This document shows, one piece after another, positions 8,321-16,746 of a DNA stretch of 33,736 nt (the stretch's first letter is position 1; every line of letters begins with the position of its first letter). The DNA comes from Pseudobutyrivibrio ruminis. Its GTDB lineage: Bacteria > Bacillota > Clostridia > Lachnospirales > Lachnospiraceae. The notes under the pieces were generated by a model. The model made no database searches and was not told where the DNA came from. It saw nothing but the letters and a program-made list of their open reading frames with translations. Made by a program: the position numbers and the translations under genes. The DNA is taken from NCBI GenBank assembly GCA_015057315.1, contig SVER01000033.1, positions 1 through 33,736 of the forward strand, read 5' to 3'.

Positions 8321-9082
8321 TTATTCTGAGACCTCATCTTTTTCAAATACAATATCTGTATTTTGATTAGAATAATTTTCAAGATGTAGTGTACCATATA
8401 ATCCTTCAATCTGTGGAAGTATCCTAAGCATCCTGTCAATCTTCTCTTCAAGCAAGTAGCTGCTTCCTAAAGCAATGCTATAGGTCTCATATCTTATCGT
8501 AATATGACTTTTCTCGTCATAGGAAATAGCATTAGGCATCAACTCATTTTTCCTAAGGATTTTAATCAATGATAGCAGGTAGCCCATTTCGTCATCACCT
8601 ATTGGCAATGCCTTTCCAATCTTTGGTTCATCAAGTGAAACTCCATCAACCTGCATGTAGCCTCTATCAACAAAGGTTTCACTTATCTCTGTAATATTGC
8701 CATCATAATCAAAATACAAATACTTGCCATCCTCTGTCATGATATATCCTAAAATAGGCTTTTCATTACAAATAATCGTCAAATGATTAGGCCCCTTTAT
8801 CGAAACATCAAATGACTCGATAAACTCTGCGTCACCTTTAGGAAAAAGCTTGTTTTTGATAAAAGCATATACTGTATTATGAGAGTAATCATCATCTATG
8901 ATGTAATTAACTATTTCATCTTTTGTATATAAATCAGTTCCTTCAACATCCACCTTTTTCAGAGGACAAAAGAAATAAGCTGCTGCCATAGCAATAAGTG
9001 CAAATATAACTATAGCAAGAATCAATTCTATTATTCCAAGGATGAAGCTACCTATGCTTCGTCTTCTACGCCTTCTAGACAT
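8321..9082 (-). CDS. ftsQ: Cell division protein FtsQ/DivIB
   Basis: FtsQ/DivIB is a bitopic membrane protein that links FtsL and FtsB/DivIC to septal peptidoglycan synthesis. The protein starts with six consecutive arginines, then one transmembrane helix (about 13-37). An extracellular POTRA-like domain follows (KKVDVEGTDLYTKDEIV) with the beta domain behind it. The start at 9082 gives 253 aa and a 6-nt spacing from AGGAGG. A longer reading frame to 9127 lacks this site and would overlap ftsW by 53 nt. With the chosen start, the ATG overlaps the ftsW stop by 8 nt (ATGTCTAG), a sign of translational coupling. Confidence 0.9.
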   Translation of the reverse strand: MSRRRRRRSIGSFILGIIELILAIVIFALIAMAAAYFFCPLKKVDVEGTDLYTKDEIVNYIIDDDYSHNTVYAFIKNKLFPKGDAEFIESFDVSIKGPNHLTIICNEKPILGYIMTEDGKYLYFDYDGNITEISETFVDRGYMQVDGVSLDEPKIGKALPIGDDEMGYLLSLIKILRKNELMPNAISYDEKSHITIRYETYSIALGSSYLLEEKIDRMLRILPQIEGLYGTLHLENYSNQNTDIVFEKDEVSE

Positions 9083-10232
9083 CTTCATCCTCCTTGAATT
9101 CCATATTCTTTGATACGCTAAGCGCAAGGCCTAGCTCAGTAAGAAGAATCGCCACTGAGGTTCCACCATAGCTAATAAGAGGTAAAGTAACACCAGTATT
9201 AGGCATAGAATTGGTAACAACCGCAACATTCAAAATAACCTGAATGGCAATGTGAGCCATAATTCCAATGCAAATATATGAGCCAAACATGTCCTTTGCA
9301 TGATTAGCAATATATAAAAGCCTATACAAAAGCAGAATATACAAAAGGATAACGCAAACTGCTCCAAATACCCCAAGTTCCTCACAAATAATAGAAAAAA
9401 TCATATCATTTTGAGCTTCAGGCACTATGTACTTTTGCATACTCTCTCCTAAGCCTTTTCCAAACAAGCCACCACTACCAATTGCATAGAGCCCCTGTAA
9501 GGTTTGATAGCCTGTACTGCTAATAAAATCTTCCGGATGTAGCCAGGCTTGTATACGTCCAGCTCTATATCCTGCAAGTGGTATAGAAGCCAGTATCAGT
9601 AACACACCTATTCCAATCGCCCCAACAAAATATAAATATTTAGGTGAGGCAACAAATACCATAACAAAAGCTATTCCAAGAATTATAATGGCTGTAGACA
9701 GATTGTTGTAAGCTACTATACCAAACAAAGGAAAAGCAATTGCAAGTGTTTTTAAGGTTCCTTGAATTGTTCGTTGAGATTTTGGAAATCTATCTATAAC
9801 AAAGGCTAAAAGCAAAATAATAGATACTTTTCCTAATTCAGAAGGTTGCATTTGAATTGGGCCAAGCATTAACCATCTGGCCTGACCATTTACAGTTTTA
9901 CCTACAAAAATTACTATGAAGCACAGAAATATGGACAAAAGATAAAAAGGAATCGTAAGGGTAGCCCATCTTCTGTAATCAATTTTGGTAGAAAAAAACA
10001 TACCAAAAAAGCCTAAGCATGCGGCAAATAGCTGTTTCTTTAAGTAAGTCGCTGAATTGCCGGTTTTTAGAGCTGCAGCGTAAGCTGAAGTACTGTAAAG
10101 CATAACTAATCCAAAGGCAAGGATAAATATGACGATAAGTAGTAAGGTATAATCAAAATTAAGCAACTTTTTAAGTTTTTTTCGTCGCCGCGCCTCTTTA
10201 CGTGCGTCAGCATACTCCTGCTCTCTTACCAT
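9075..10232 (-). CDS. ftsW: Septal peptidoglycan glycosyltransferase FtsW (SEDS family)
   Basis: FtsW polymerises lipid II into glycan strands at the septum, paired with a class B PBP. The 385-aa protein has about ten hydrophobic helices after a basic N-terminal tail (RKEARRRKKLKK). Family signatures include GLVMLYSTSAYA near the N terminus, the QPSELGK motif, and the C-terminal run with NTGVTLPLISYGGTS. RodA and SpoVE share these motifs. The placement between mraY and ftsQ in the division cluster argues for FtsW/SpoVE. It lies 18 nt downstream of mraY, with a weaker AGGGA ribosome site. Confidence 0.94.
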   Translation of the reverse strand: MVREQEYADARKEARRRKKLKKLLNFDYTLLLIVIFILAFGLVMLYSTSAYAAALKTGNSATYLKKQLFAACLGFFGMFFSTKIDYRRWATLTIPFYLLSIFLCFIVIFVGKTVNGQARWLMLGPIQMQPSELGKVSIILLLAFVIDRFPKSQRTIQGTLKTLAIAFPLFGIVAYNNLSTAIIILGIAFVMVFVASPKYLYFVGAIGIGVLLILASIPLAGYRAGRIQAWLHPEDFISSTGYQTLQGLYAIGSGGLFGKGLGESMQKYIVPEAQNDMIFSIICEELGVFGAVCVILLYILLLYRLLYIANHAKDMFGSYICIGIMAHIAIQVILNVAVVTNSMPNTGVTLPLISYGGTSVAILLTELGLALSVSKNMEFKEDEDV

Positions 10233-10250
10233 ATACTCTTTCCCTATCCC

Positions 10251-11198
10251 TTAGACCAAATAATATGCAAAAACACATAAGAAAATTGTAACTGTTGTAA
10301 ACACAGCAACAACTTTTACTTCTGACCAGCCTCCTAATTCAAAATGATGATGAATAGGCGCCATTCTAAAGATACGTTTTCCTCCTGTAAGCTTAAAATA
10401 GCCTACCTGAAGAATAACCGATAAAACCTCTGCTAAATAAATAATAGCAACTATGATAATAAAGATTGGCATCTTTAACATGTAAGCACATGATACTACA
10501 AATCCGCCAAGGGCAAGGGAGCCTGTATCTCCCATAAAAATCTTAGCTGGGTGAACATTAAACATCAAAAAGCCCAAAAGTGCACCAATCATACCAGCAA
10601 TTGCTGGAGTAATATCTGAATACAAATGAATTGCAGCTACCCCAAAGAAAGCAGCTATTACAAGTGTAACTGATGTTGCAAGTCCATCTAATCCATCTGT
10701 AAAGTTTGCTCCATTTACTGTACCAAGAACTGCTAAATAAAGAACAACAACAGCAAGCCAGCCTATATCAACAAAAGCTCCTGTAAAAGGAATTCTAAAC
10801 TCTAAGGAAATATCCGAAAACTTAACCATATATACTGCGAAGCCAGTTGTTATAGCAATCTGCCCAAGCATCTTCTGCCATGCCTTTAGTCCATCAGAAC
10901 TGTGCTTAACAGCCTTAAGGAAATCATCGACAAATCCTATAATTCCAAATCCTAATGTTACAAATAGAACTGGATAAATATGTGGGCAAAATCTAGCATG
11001 ATAAAATCCTACTATCGCAAAAGCTATAAGAATCATAATGCCGCCCATGGATGGGGTTCCGTTCTTAGCCTTATGCTCTTTAATATATTCTCTTTCAGTA
11101 TTTCCCATCTTAAGTCTTCTAAGAATAGGGATACATATTGGTCCTAAAAAAAGAACCAAAGCAAAGCTTACTAACATTGGTAAAAAAACTTCAAACAT
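10251..11198 (-). CDS. mraY: Phospho-N-acetylmuramoyl-pentapeptide transferase MraY
   Basis: MraY moves phospho-MurNAc-pentapeptide from UDP onto undecaprenyl phosphate to make lipid I at the cytoplasmic face of the membrane. The 315-aa polytopic protein has the expected signatures in order. These are NGTPSMGG near the N terminus, GFVDDFLK with the Asp pair, NFTDGLDGLA, PAKIFMGDTGS and the C-terminal APIHHHFELGG histidine motif. Length is usual for Firmicutes. It lies 44 nt downstream of the PBP gene. The next gene is ftsW, because murD, which often follows mraY, is missing. Confidence 0.97.
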   Translation of the reverse strand: MFEVFLPMLVSFALVLFLGPICIPILRRLKMGNTEREYIKEHKAKNGTPSMGGIMILIAFAIVGFYHARFCPHIYPVLFVTLGFGIIGFVDDFLKAVKHSSDGLKAWQKMLGQIAITTGFAVYMVKFSDISLEFRIPFTGAFVDIGWLAVVVLYLAVLGTVNGANFTDGLDGLATSVTLVIAAFFGVAAIHLYSDITPAIAGMIGALLGFLMFNVHPAKIFMGDTGSLALGGFVVSCAYMLKMPIFIIIVAIIYLAEVLSVILQVGYFKLTGGKRIFRMAPIHHHFELGGWSEVKVVAVFTTVTIFLCVFAYYLV

Positions 11199-11242
11199 AA
11201 TTAGACTCCAATCCTCTTCTATAAATCTCTATATTAAACAAA

Positions 11243-13297
11243 TTATTGACCTGTTGTATCCTCCACTACTTCAGGTGTAGCCGATGGATCTGCTGTTGAA
11301 TCTGCGCCCTCTGGTGTATCCTCAGAAACACCTTCATCTGGAACAGCCTGTGCTGCCTCTGTAAGAGACTGGGCTGCCTGGGCTTGTTCTTCTTCTGATA
11401 GAGAAGATTCAACCCCAAGGTATGGTAAAATCTGCTCAAAAATATTATGACAGATTTCCTGAGCAAAGCTACTGTGGGCCTGATTGTTACCGATTGCACC
11501 AACTCCTGGCTCATCTACAATAACATACACTACTACCTGTGGATTATCAACAGGAGCAAATCCTATAAATGAAACTAAATACTTATAGTTACCACGAGGA
11601 AGCTTCTCTGCTGTACCTGTCTTACCACCAATCCTGTAACCTTCAACACCTGCAGTCTTACCTGTTCCATCAGAAACAACATATTCCAAATAGCTTTTTA
11701 TTAAATCTCCTGTTTCTTTGGAAATAGTTCTTTTTTGAATAACAGGCTCTATCTCAGAAACTGTATTACCATTTGAATCTGTAATCTTTGTAACTAAATG
11801 AGGTTCGTAAAGATAACCTCCATTAATTAATGAACAAAATCCTGTTCCGAGCTGAATCATTGTAGTGTTAAAGTTCTGTCCAAATGAATTTGTTGCAAGG
11901 TTAATAGCAGAATTTAAATCATCTTCACTATAGATAAGACTTGCTGTACTCGCCTCACCTGTTAAATCAATTCCTGTTTTTTGGCCAAAACCAAAAATAG
12001 ATTGATATTCAGAAAAGGTTTCAGGGCCGATTACTCTTGCCATCTGCATTAAAGCATCATTGCAAGAATTGGATAATGCATCTGCAATAGTCTGTGTGCC
12101 ATGTCCGCCTTTGTTGTGGGCAACACATTTTACCACCTTAGGGTAGCCTGGAATCATTTCGCCACCATCGCAAAAATAGGTTTCATCCCCTGTAAGCACA
12201 CCTGTTTCAAGTCCCATAGCAACAGTAAATGGTTTAAATGTAGAACCTGGCTCATAGGTGTAGGTTGTGCAGAAATTCTGCCATATTTTGTTAAGCTCAT
12301 CCATCTTTTGTTCCTGATCCATGGCATCTATATCTTCCTGACTGAAGAAAGGTGTCAAATCTCTAGGATTGTTCAAATCAAAATTAGGATACTGAGCCAT
12401 GGCATAAATCTCGCCATTGTTTGGATTCATAACAAGCACTGCTGTATGCTTAGAACCAAAGGTCTCAGGTTCATCTGGATGCTCTGCATTCCAAGTGGCA
12501 GCTGTTGTCTCATTCCAATCTGCCACAGCCTTTTCTACTATGCTTTGAATATTAACATCTAATGATAAAACAATATTATTACCGTTTGTTGCATCGATTG
12601 TTGTCTGCTCTAAGTTGTTATCAGAATTAAGATAACCATAGGTACGTCCATTAATACCATTTAAAACAGAAGAATATTTATTCTCTAATCCAATAACACC
12701 TGTGTTACCACTACTGGCATATCCTATTGTAGCTGCCGCAAGGCTTCCGTATGGATATTGTCTGATATATTCTTTTTCAAACCAAATGCCAAATATCTTT
12801 CCCTTGTAGCCCTTCTCCTCTTTCTTTTCCTGGAACTTGGCCATCTCTTCATAAGCGACCTTCTTAGCAAGAATATAGTACTGGCTTGAAGCATTGTCTT
12901 TCAGCTGAGTTTTGATTGTTTCGGCATCAATCTCTTCAAAGCATTCTGTTACGAGATCCACTGTAGCAGCTATGCTTCCTTCAAATTTCTTCTCATTTCC
13001 ATTCAATACCTTACAATCCAAAACTACATTGTATACATCTACGCTGGTTGCAAGTACTGTGCCTCTTGCATCAACAATATTGCCTCGTTGAAATGGAATG
13101 ATGGTACTATCATAATCCTGCTGGGATAATACAATCTTTTCATATTTATCCCCACTAGTACGCTGAATATACATTACTCGTCCTATCAGAACGACAAAAA
13201 GAATACAAACAACTCCAAATACTAGCCAGAGCTTACGTTGCATTCTTTTTAATATTTTTTTATTTGGTTTTAATCTTCGTCTTTTATTACTAGCCAT
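11243..13297 (-). CDS. Class B penicillin-binding protein (FtsI/PBP2B/SpoVD type)
   Basis: A transpeptidase that cross-links septal peptidoglycan, anchored by an N-terminal helix (about 22-42) after a strongly basic tail. The 684-aa protein has a dimerisation domain (about 60-240). The active-site Ser is in STFK at 352-355, SCN at 411-413 is the second motif, and KTG at 559-561 is the third. No PASTA domain follows. Instead there is an acidic Glu/Ala/Pro/Thr tail from about 630 that looks disordered. It lies between ftsL and mraY, so it is the likely partner of FtsW. PBP2B and SpoVD cannot be told apart from motifs alone. The ribosome site is weak (AGAG), and the gene starts 16 nt after ftsL. 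Confidence 0.95.
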   Translation of the reverse strand: MASNKRRRLKPNKKILKRMQRKLWLVFGVVCILFVVLIGRVMYIQRTSGDKYEKIVLSQQDYDSTIIPFQRGNIVDARGTVLATSVDVYNVVLDCKVLNGNEKKFEGSIAATVDLVTECFEEIDAETIKTQLKDNASSQYYILAKKVAYEEMAKFQEKKEEKGYKGKIFGIWFEKEYIRQYPYGSLAAATIGYASSGNTGVIGLENKYSSVLNGINGRTYGYLNSDNNLEQTTIDATNGNNIVLSLDVNIQSIVEKAVADWNETTAATWNAEHPDEPETFGSKHTAVLVMNPNNGEIYAMAQYPNFDLNNPRDLTPFFSQEDIDAMDQEQKMDELNKIWQNFCTTYTYEPGSTFKPFTVAMGLETGVLTGDETYFCDGGEMIPGYPKVVKCVAHNKGGHGTQTIADALSNSCNDALMQMARVIGPETFSEYQSIFGFGQKTGIDLTGEASTASLIYSEDDLNSAINLATNSFGQNFNTTMIQLGTGFCSLINGGYLYEPHLVTKITDSNGNTVSEIEPVIQKRTISKETGDLIKSYLEYVVSDGTGKTAGVEGYRIGGKTGTAEKLPRGNYKYLVSFIGFAPVDNPQVVVYVIVDEPGVGAIGNNQAHSSFAQEICHNIFEQILPYLGVESSLSEEEQAQAAQSLTEAAQAVPDEGVSEDTPEGADSTADPSATPEVVEDTTGQ

Positions 13298-13313
13298 TGT
13301 GTGAATCTCTATT

Positions 13314-13802
13314 CTATGGAATATCCTGGTATTGACTCATGTAGTCTGAACCATCTACACTATAATACACTATTTGGTTGTTGGTTGCATACACCATTCC
13401 CAATTCATTTATGGCTTTATCCTTAATTTCTGAAAGATTTGTTGTTGTGGATATTCTGCTTTCTGCCGCCTTATTATCTGCATTTACTGTTGATAGTTCA
13501 TTCTGTAACTCAGCTATATGATTCATTCTAGTGGTAACATTTGTCTGCAAACCTACATAACCAACCAACATAAGGCATGTAAGAATAACTGCTACTATCA
13601 TATAACCTGTTAATAATCTATTTTTTCTAAGGGCTGCCGCACGTCTTCTATCTGTAATCTTTTGACGGCGCATTGCCTCTTCTCTCTTTTCACGTTCACG
13701 CTGCTGTCTTGTAGGCAGACTTCTAGCAGGGCTCAGAACAAGTTCTGACTCTTTTCTAACCGCATTGCCCTGATTGTAATAATAAGTTCTTACTTCCTGC
13801 AT
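13314..13802 (-). CDS. ftsL: FtsL-like cell division protein
   Basis: A 162-aa bitopic membrane protein. It has a long, highly charged cytoplasmic N-terminal part (1-62, rich in Arg, Lys, Glu and Gln), one transmembrane helix (about 63-84), and a coiled-coil segment (about 90-120) with little else. This architecture and its place between rsmH and the septal PBP are those of FtsL, which forms the FtsL-FtsB-FtsQ complex. Sequence conservation in FtsL is low, so the call rests on layout. The cytoplasmic tail is longer than in the textbook FtsL proteins. A TAGGAG ribosome site precedes the ATG. A 71-nt gap separates it from rsmH. Confidence 0.85.
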   Translation of the reverse strand: MQEVRTYYYNQGNAVRKESELVLSPARSLPTRQQREREKREEAMRRQKITDRRRAAALRKNRLLTGYMIVAVILTCLMLVGYVGLQTNVTTRMNHIAELQNELSTVNADNKAAESRISTTTNLSEIKDKAINELGMVYATNNQIVYYSVDGSDYMSQYQDIP

Positions 13803-13873
13803 TCTCTAACTCCTAAAATCTTGCAATTAAAACTAGCATTAAACTCCCTTTATTCATCACCGTTTAAAATCGT

Positions 13874-14812
13874 TTAATTTCCTCTTTCAAAAACTCTAAG
13901 CTTAGCGCTCTTAGATCTTGAATTTTCCTCTAGCTCTTTGTCACTAGGCAAAATTGGCTTTCTTGTAATTACCTTGCCCTTTGATTTTTTGCCACAAACA
14001 CATACTGGAAAATCCTTAGGGCATGTGCATGGGTCTTCGTTTCTCTTAAAAGCAACCTTTGTTATCCTGTCTTCTAAGGAATGGAAGGTAATAATACAAA
14101 GCCTTCCGCCTGGATTAAGCAAATCTACCATATCATCTATATGGTCTTCTAACACTGTCAATTCCCTGTTAAGCTCTATTCTGAGGGCCTGATATGTTCT
14201 CTTAGATGGATGCCCCTGACCAACCTGAGCTTTTTTTGGAATACTTTCTGCAATTATTTTGTTCAACTGACCAGCTGTAAGAATAGGAGCAAGCTCCCTT
14301 TCCTTAACAATATTCTTTACAATCTGCTTAGAGAACTTCTCCTCACCGTATGTAAACAATACTCTGGTTAAATCTTCTGGAGAGTATGTGTTAACAATGT
14401 CAGCAGCTGTCATATCGCTGTCCTTGTTCATGCGCATATCAAGTGGAGCATCATCTACCCTGTAAGTGAAACCTCTTTCAGCCTCATCAAGCTGGAAGCT
14501 GGATACTCCAAGGTCAAGCATAATTCCATCTACCTTCGTAACCCCAAGTTCAGATAGCTTTTCCTTCATAAACTCGTAGTTACTGTGGATGGTGGTAACC
14601 CTGTCCTTAAATGGTGACAGGCGCTCACCTGCTGCCTTTAAAGCATCAGTATCCTGATCAAATCCATATAAATGGCCAGTAGTCAAGCGGCTTGCGATTT
14701 CATAAGAATGACCGCCTCCACCCAAAGTGCCATCAACATAGATTCCATCTGGCTTTATATTCAAATTATCAATAGTTTCATGTAATAAAACTGAATAATG
14801 ATTAAATTCCAT
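13874..14812 (-). CDS. rsmH: 16S rRNA (cytosine-1402-N4)-methyltransferase RsmH (MraW)
   Basis: RsmH uses S-adenosylmethionine to methylate N4 of C1402 in the ribosomal decoding centre. The 312-aa protein has the SAM-binding loop [10 protein letters not shown] at 27-36, the [16 protein letters not shown] segment and the late ITFHSLEDR motif, all typical of the family. A Cys-rich stretch ([15 protein letters not shown]) near the C terminus is common in Firmicute versions. The start codon directly follows the mraZ stop (TAAATG), indicating translational coupling. This mraZ-rsmH pairing is conserved across bacteria. Confidence 0.97.
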   Translation of the reverse strand: MEFNHYSVLLHETIDNLNIKPDGIYVDGTLGGGGHSYEIASRLTTGHLYGFDQDTDALKAAGERLSPFKDRVTTIHSNYEFMKEKLSELGVTKVDGIMLDLGVSSFQLDEAERGFTYRVDDAPLDMRMNKDSDMTAADIVNTYSPEDLTRVLFTYGEEKFSKQIVKNIVKERELAPILTAGQLNKIIAESIPKKAQVGQGHPSKRTYQALRIELNRELTVLEDHIDDMVDLLNPGGRLCIITFHSLEDRITKVAFKRNEDPCTCPKDFPVCVCGKKSKGKVITRKPILPSDKELEENSRSKSAKLRVFERGN

Positions 14813-15244
14813 TTAAATTCCCAATCCTAACTCAGCCATGTGCTCTGCTATTTCATCCATATCATCATAAGTGCCTTCATCCTGCCATCTTTCCTTTGAC
14901 CAGATTTCTATTCTATTTAAAACACCTACAGATACCACTTCTTTATCGATACCTGCATACTCCTTTAGTGTGGATGGAATAAGTACTCTTCCCTGCTTAT
15001 CCACATCGCACTCTGCTGCTCCTGCAAAGAAAAAACGAGAGAACTTTCTAGCGTCCTTAGTGGTCAGTGGTATTTCTCTAAATTTCTCCTCGATTGTCTG
15101 CCACTCGCTCATTGGATAAACGAACAAACAACCATCAAGTCCCTTAGTGGCTACGAAATGCTCTCCAAGCTGTTCACGAAACTTAGCTGGCATAATTAGA
15201 CGGTTCTTGGCATCTATATTGTGACAGTATTCGCCCATGAACAT
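14813..15244 (-). CDS. mraZ: Transcriptional regulator MraZ
   Basis: MraZ is a ring-forming AbrB-like DNA-binding protein that represses its own division/cell-wall operon. The 143-aa protein has the two tandem domains, each with the DxxxR signature (D11-R15 and D82-R86), and the typical start MFMGEY. Length is normal. It is the first gene of the cluster, and several GTGG-type boxes at about 10-bp steps lie between its promoter and start codon (separate entry), as expected for autoregulation. An AGGAGG lies 10 nt before the chosen ATG. Confidence 0.97.
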   Translation of the reverse strand: MFMGEYCHNIDAKNRLIMPAKFREQLGEHFVATKGLDGCLFVYPMSEWQTIEEKFREIPLTTKDARKFSRFFFAGAAECDVDKQGRVLIPSTLKEYAGIDKEVVSVGVLNRIEIWSKERWQDEGTYDDMDEIAEHMAELGLGI

Positions 15245-15265
15245 ATCAGCATTTCCTCCTTTCCA

Positions 15266-15303
15266 CCACTATGTGACACTATCTAACCACTTTCCTCCAC
15301 TTT
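15266..15303 (-). promoter_or_regulatory. MraZ operator boxes (GTGG repeats)
   Basis: On the minus strand AAAGTGG occurs at 15297-15303 and 15287-15293. A degenerate ATAGTGT lies at 15276-15282, and ATAGTGG at 15266-15272. Starts are 10, 11 and 10 bp apart, so all face one side of the helix. Known MraZ sites are similar GTGG or TGGG boxes at 10-bp steps. They lie just downstream of the -10 box, where bound MraZ would block transcription. Confidence 0.75.
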
Positions 15304-15317
15304 TAACTACATTTTAT

Positions 15318-15346
15318 ACTATAAATGTCATCTTCGCAACCCACAA
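15318..15346 (-). promoter_or_regulatory. Promoter of the mraZ division cluster
   Basis: On the minus strand TTGTGG (15341-15346) and TATAGT (15318-15323) are separated by 17 nt, with start expected near 15311. An alternative -10, TATAAA, overlaps it. The MraZ boxes follow at once. Confidence 0.55.
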
Positions 15347-15383
15347 ACCGTGAAAAATCAGTGTTTTCGCCTATCTTCAAGAT

Positions 15384-15397
15384 GTGGTATAAAGTGG
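15384..15397 (+). promoter_or_regulatory. Second pair of MraZ-like boxes in opposite orientation
   Basis: GTGG at 15384-15387 and at 15394-15397 are exactly 10 bp apart on the plus strand. The second is part of AAAGTGGAGG, identical to the outer box of the mraZ operator. They lie upstream of the mraZ -35, and no plus-strand gene follows. Confidence 0.4.
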
Positions 15398-15441
15398 AGG
15401 GGATTACCACAAAAAGCACAATATCTGATAAAAAATGGCAT

Positions 15442-15471
15442 AAAAAAAGACATTGGCTAACCAATGTCTTT
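15442..15471 (-). terminator. Intrinsic terminator after lgt
   Basis: An 11-bp stem (15446-15456 with 15461-15471) with a 4-nt loop is followed on the minus strand by a run of T (15442-15448). A run of T also follows on the plus strand, so it could work both ways. It lies 14 nt past the lgt stop and insulates the mraZ promoter. Confidence 0.9.
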
Positions 15472-15484
15472 AAAAAAATACAAT

Positions 15485-16354
15485 TTATTTGTCATTTTGT
15501 AATGGATGTCTCTTCAGATAATATAAAAACAAACCACTTCCTACCACTACTGATATTCCAGCTATAATTTGTGAAACGGCCATATTTGTTCCCCACAGCT
15601 TAAGCTGGTCAGTACGGACTCCCTCAATCCAAAATCTTCCGGCACCATACACAATTAGATATGTAAAAAATACATATCCATCGAATTTCTTTTTCTTTCT
15701 AGTGCAAAGAAGAAAGATGAGTAACCCAAGATTCCACATGGATTCATACAAGAAAGTCGGATGAACAGATATGTAATTTACTCCATTTATTGTTACTAAA
15801 TTAGTAAGCATTTCAGAAGTAACGTCTGACTGGGAGCGAATAGCATCTATAGGAAGAAGCATTGCAAACAGCCCATCTGTATACTGACCAAAAACTTCTC
15901 TATTAAAGAAATTGCCCCATCTTCCAAAAATCTGGCCTATTATTACGCCAAACATAGCTACATCCATAACCTGCAGAAAATTAAGCTTCTTTATACGGGA
16001 TAAAACATATATACATGCTATGCCAAAAAGAACACCACCGTATATAGCAAGACCGCCCTGCCTAATATTAAGTGCACTGATTGGATTATCCTTATAATAG
16101 TCCCAGGCAAATATTACATAATAAACACGAGCACCGATAACACCTACTATAATGGTAATAATGCAAATATCCAGGAATTCATCCTCATTAAAGCCAACGC
16201 GCTTAGCTTCCTTAAGAATAAAGCTAACGCCAATTAACATCCCGATTGCAATAATTACACCGTAAAAAGCAATGAAAAAGGATCCAATATAGAATCCTTT
16301 TCCAACATTATCAAGTGTAATATGCAAATTCGGGAAAATAATACTATTATTCAC
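15485..16354 (-). CDS. lgt: Phosphatidylglycerol-prolipoprotein diacylglyceryl transferase Lgt
   Basis: Lgt transfers diacylglycerol from phosphatidylglycerol to the lipobox cysteine of prolipoproteins, the first step of lipoprotein maturation. The 289-aa protein has about seven membrane helices. The family signature is GRWGNFFNREVFG near the middle, with the conserved Arg and Asn, and a later HPTFLYES segment with the essential His-Pro. GARVYYV is also typical. Length is normal. It is the last gene of the pheS-pheT-pilZ-lgt run, 23 nt after the PilZ gene, and ends at a terminator. Confidence 0.96.
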   Translation of the reverse strand: MNNSIIFPNLHITLDNVGKGFYIGSFFIAFYGVIIAIGMLIGVSFILKEAKRVGFNEDEFLDICIITIIVGVIGARVYYVIFAWDYYKDNPISALNIRQGGLAIYGGVLFGIACIYVLSRIKKLNFLQVMDVAMFGVIIGQIFGRWGNFFNREVFGQYTDGLFAMLLPIDAIRSQSDVTSEMLTNLVTINGVNYISVHPTFLYESMWNLGLLIFLLCTRKKKKFDGYVFFTYLIVYGAGRFWIEGVRTDQLKLWGTNMAVSQIIAGISVVVGSGLFLYYLKRHPLQNDK

Positions 16355-16377
16355 GATAATTATTCTCCCAGTTTGTT

Positions 16378-16725
16378 CTACTGTGCATCGTTAAACAGCT
16401 GATAAATCTCTATCTTGAGTGCATCAGTATCTGTCATCCCAACGAAAATACATCCGTACTCATTAACTCCATTATCAAGCTCATTAACTCTGACAACCTT
16501 AAATACAGTATCAATTGTTTCCTTTGTCCAAATCTGGATTTTAGCATCAAAACATGCTCCAACCTCAAATTTAACATCTGGTACTCTGAAAGCTAAACCT
16601 GTCTTAGAGATATTAACTACATCAACCTCCATGTATTTAACAGTGGTGATGTTGTCTTCATCGATTCTTTCGATTTCGACCTTAACGTCAATATCAAGTC
16701 TTTTGTTTTTTCTCTTTTCTTCCAT
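16378..16725 (-). CDS. PilZ-domain protein, probable c-di-GMP receptor
   Basis: A 115-aa stand-alone PilZ domain. The two c-di-GMP contact motifs are intact: RxxxR as RKNKR at 5-9 and (D/N)xSxxG as NISKTG near residue 40. The barrel that follows is of normal length. It probably binds cyclic di-GMP and passes the signal to a partner, but no target can be named. The ATG at 16723-16725 is preferred because GGGAGG lies 7 nt upstream. Upstream in-frame starts (a TTG at 16740 and an ATG at 16731) overlap that site or sit too close to it. The gene lies between pheT and lgt. Confidence 0.9.
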   Translation of the reverse strand: MEEKRKNKRLDIDVKVEIERIDEDNITTVKYMEVDVVNISKTGLAFRVPDVKFEVGACFDAKIQIWTKETIDTVFKVVRVNELDNGVNEYGCIFVGMTDTDALKIEIYQLFNDAQ

Positions 16726-16746
16726 GCTCATGCCTCCCAAAATTAT

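Noticed and set aside
9083-9127. Longer N terminus for FtsQ
   Set aside because: It would overlap ftsW by 53 nt and has no ribosome site. AGGAGG sits 6 nt before the start at 9082.
13813-13839. Eight-codon frame (MLVLIARF) with GGGAG in the rsmH-ftsL gap
   Set aside because: It is too short to judge. It could be a chance frame, and nothing marks it as a leader peptide.
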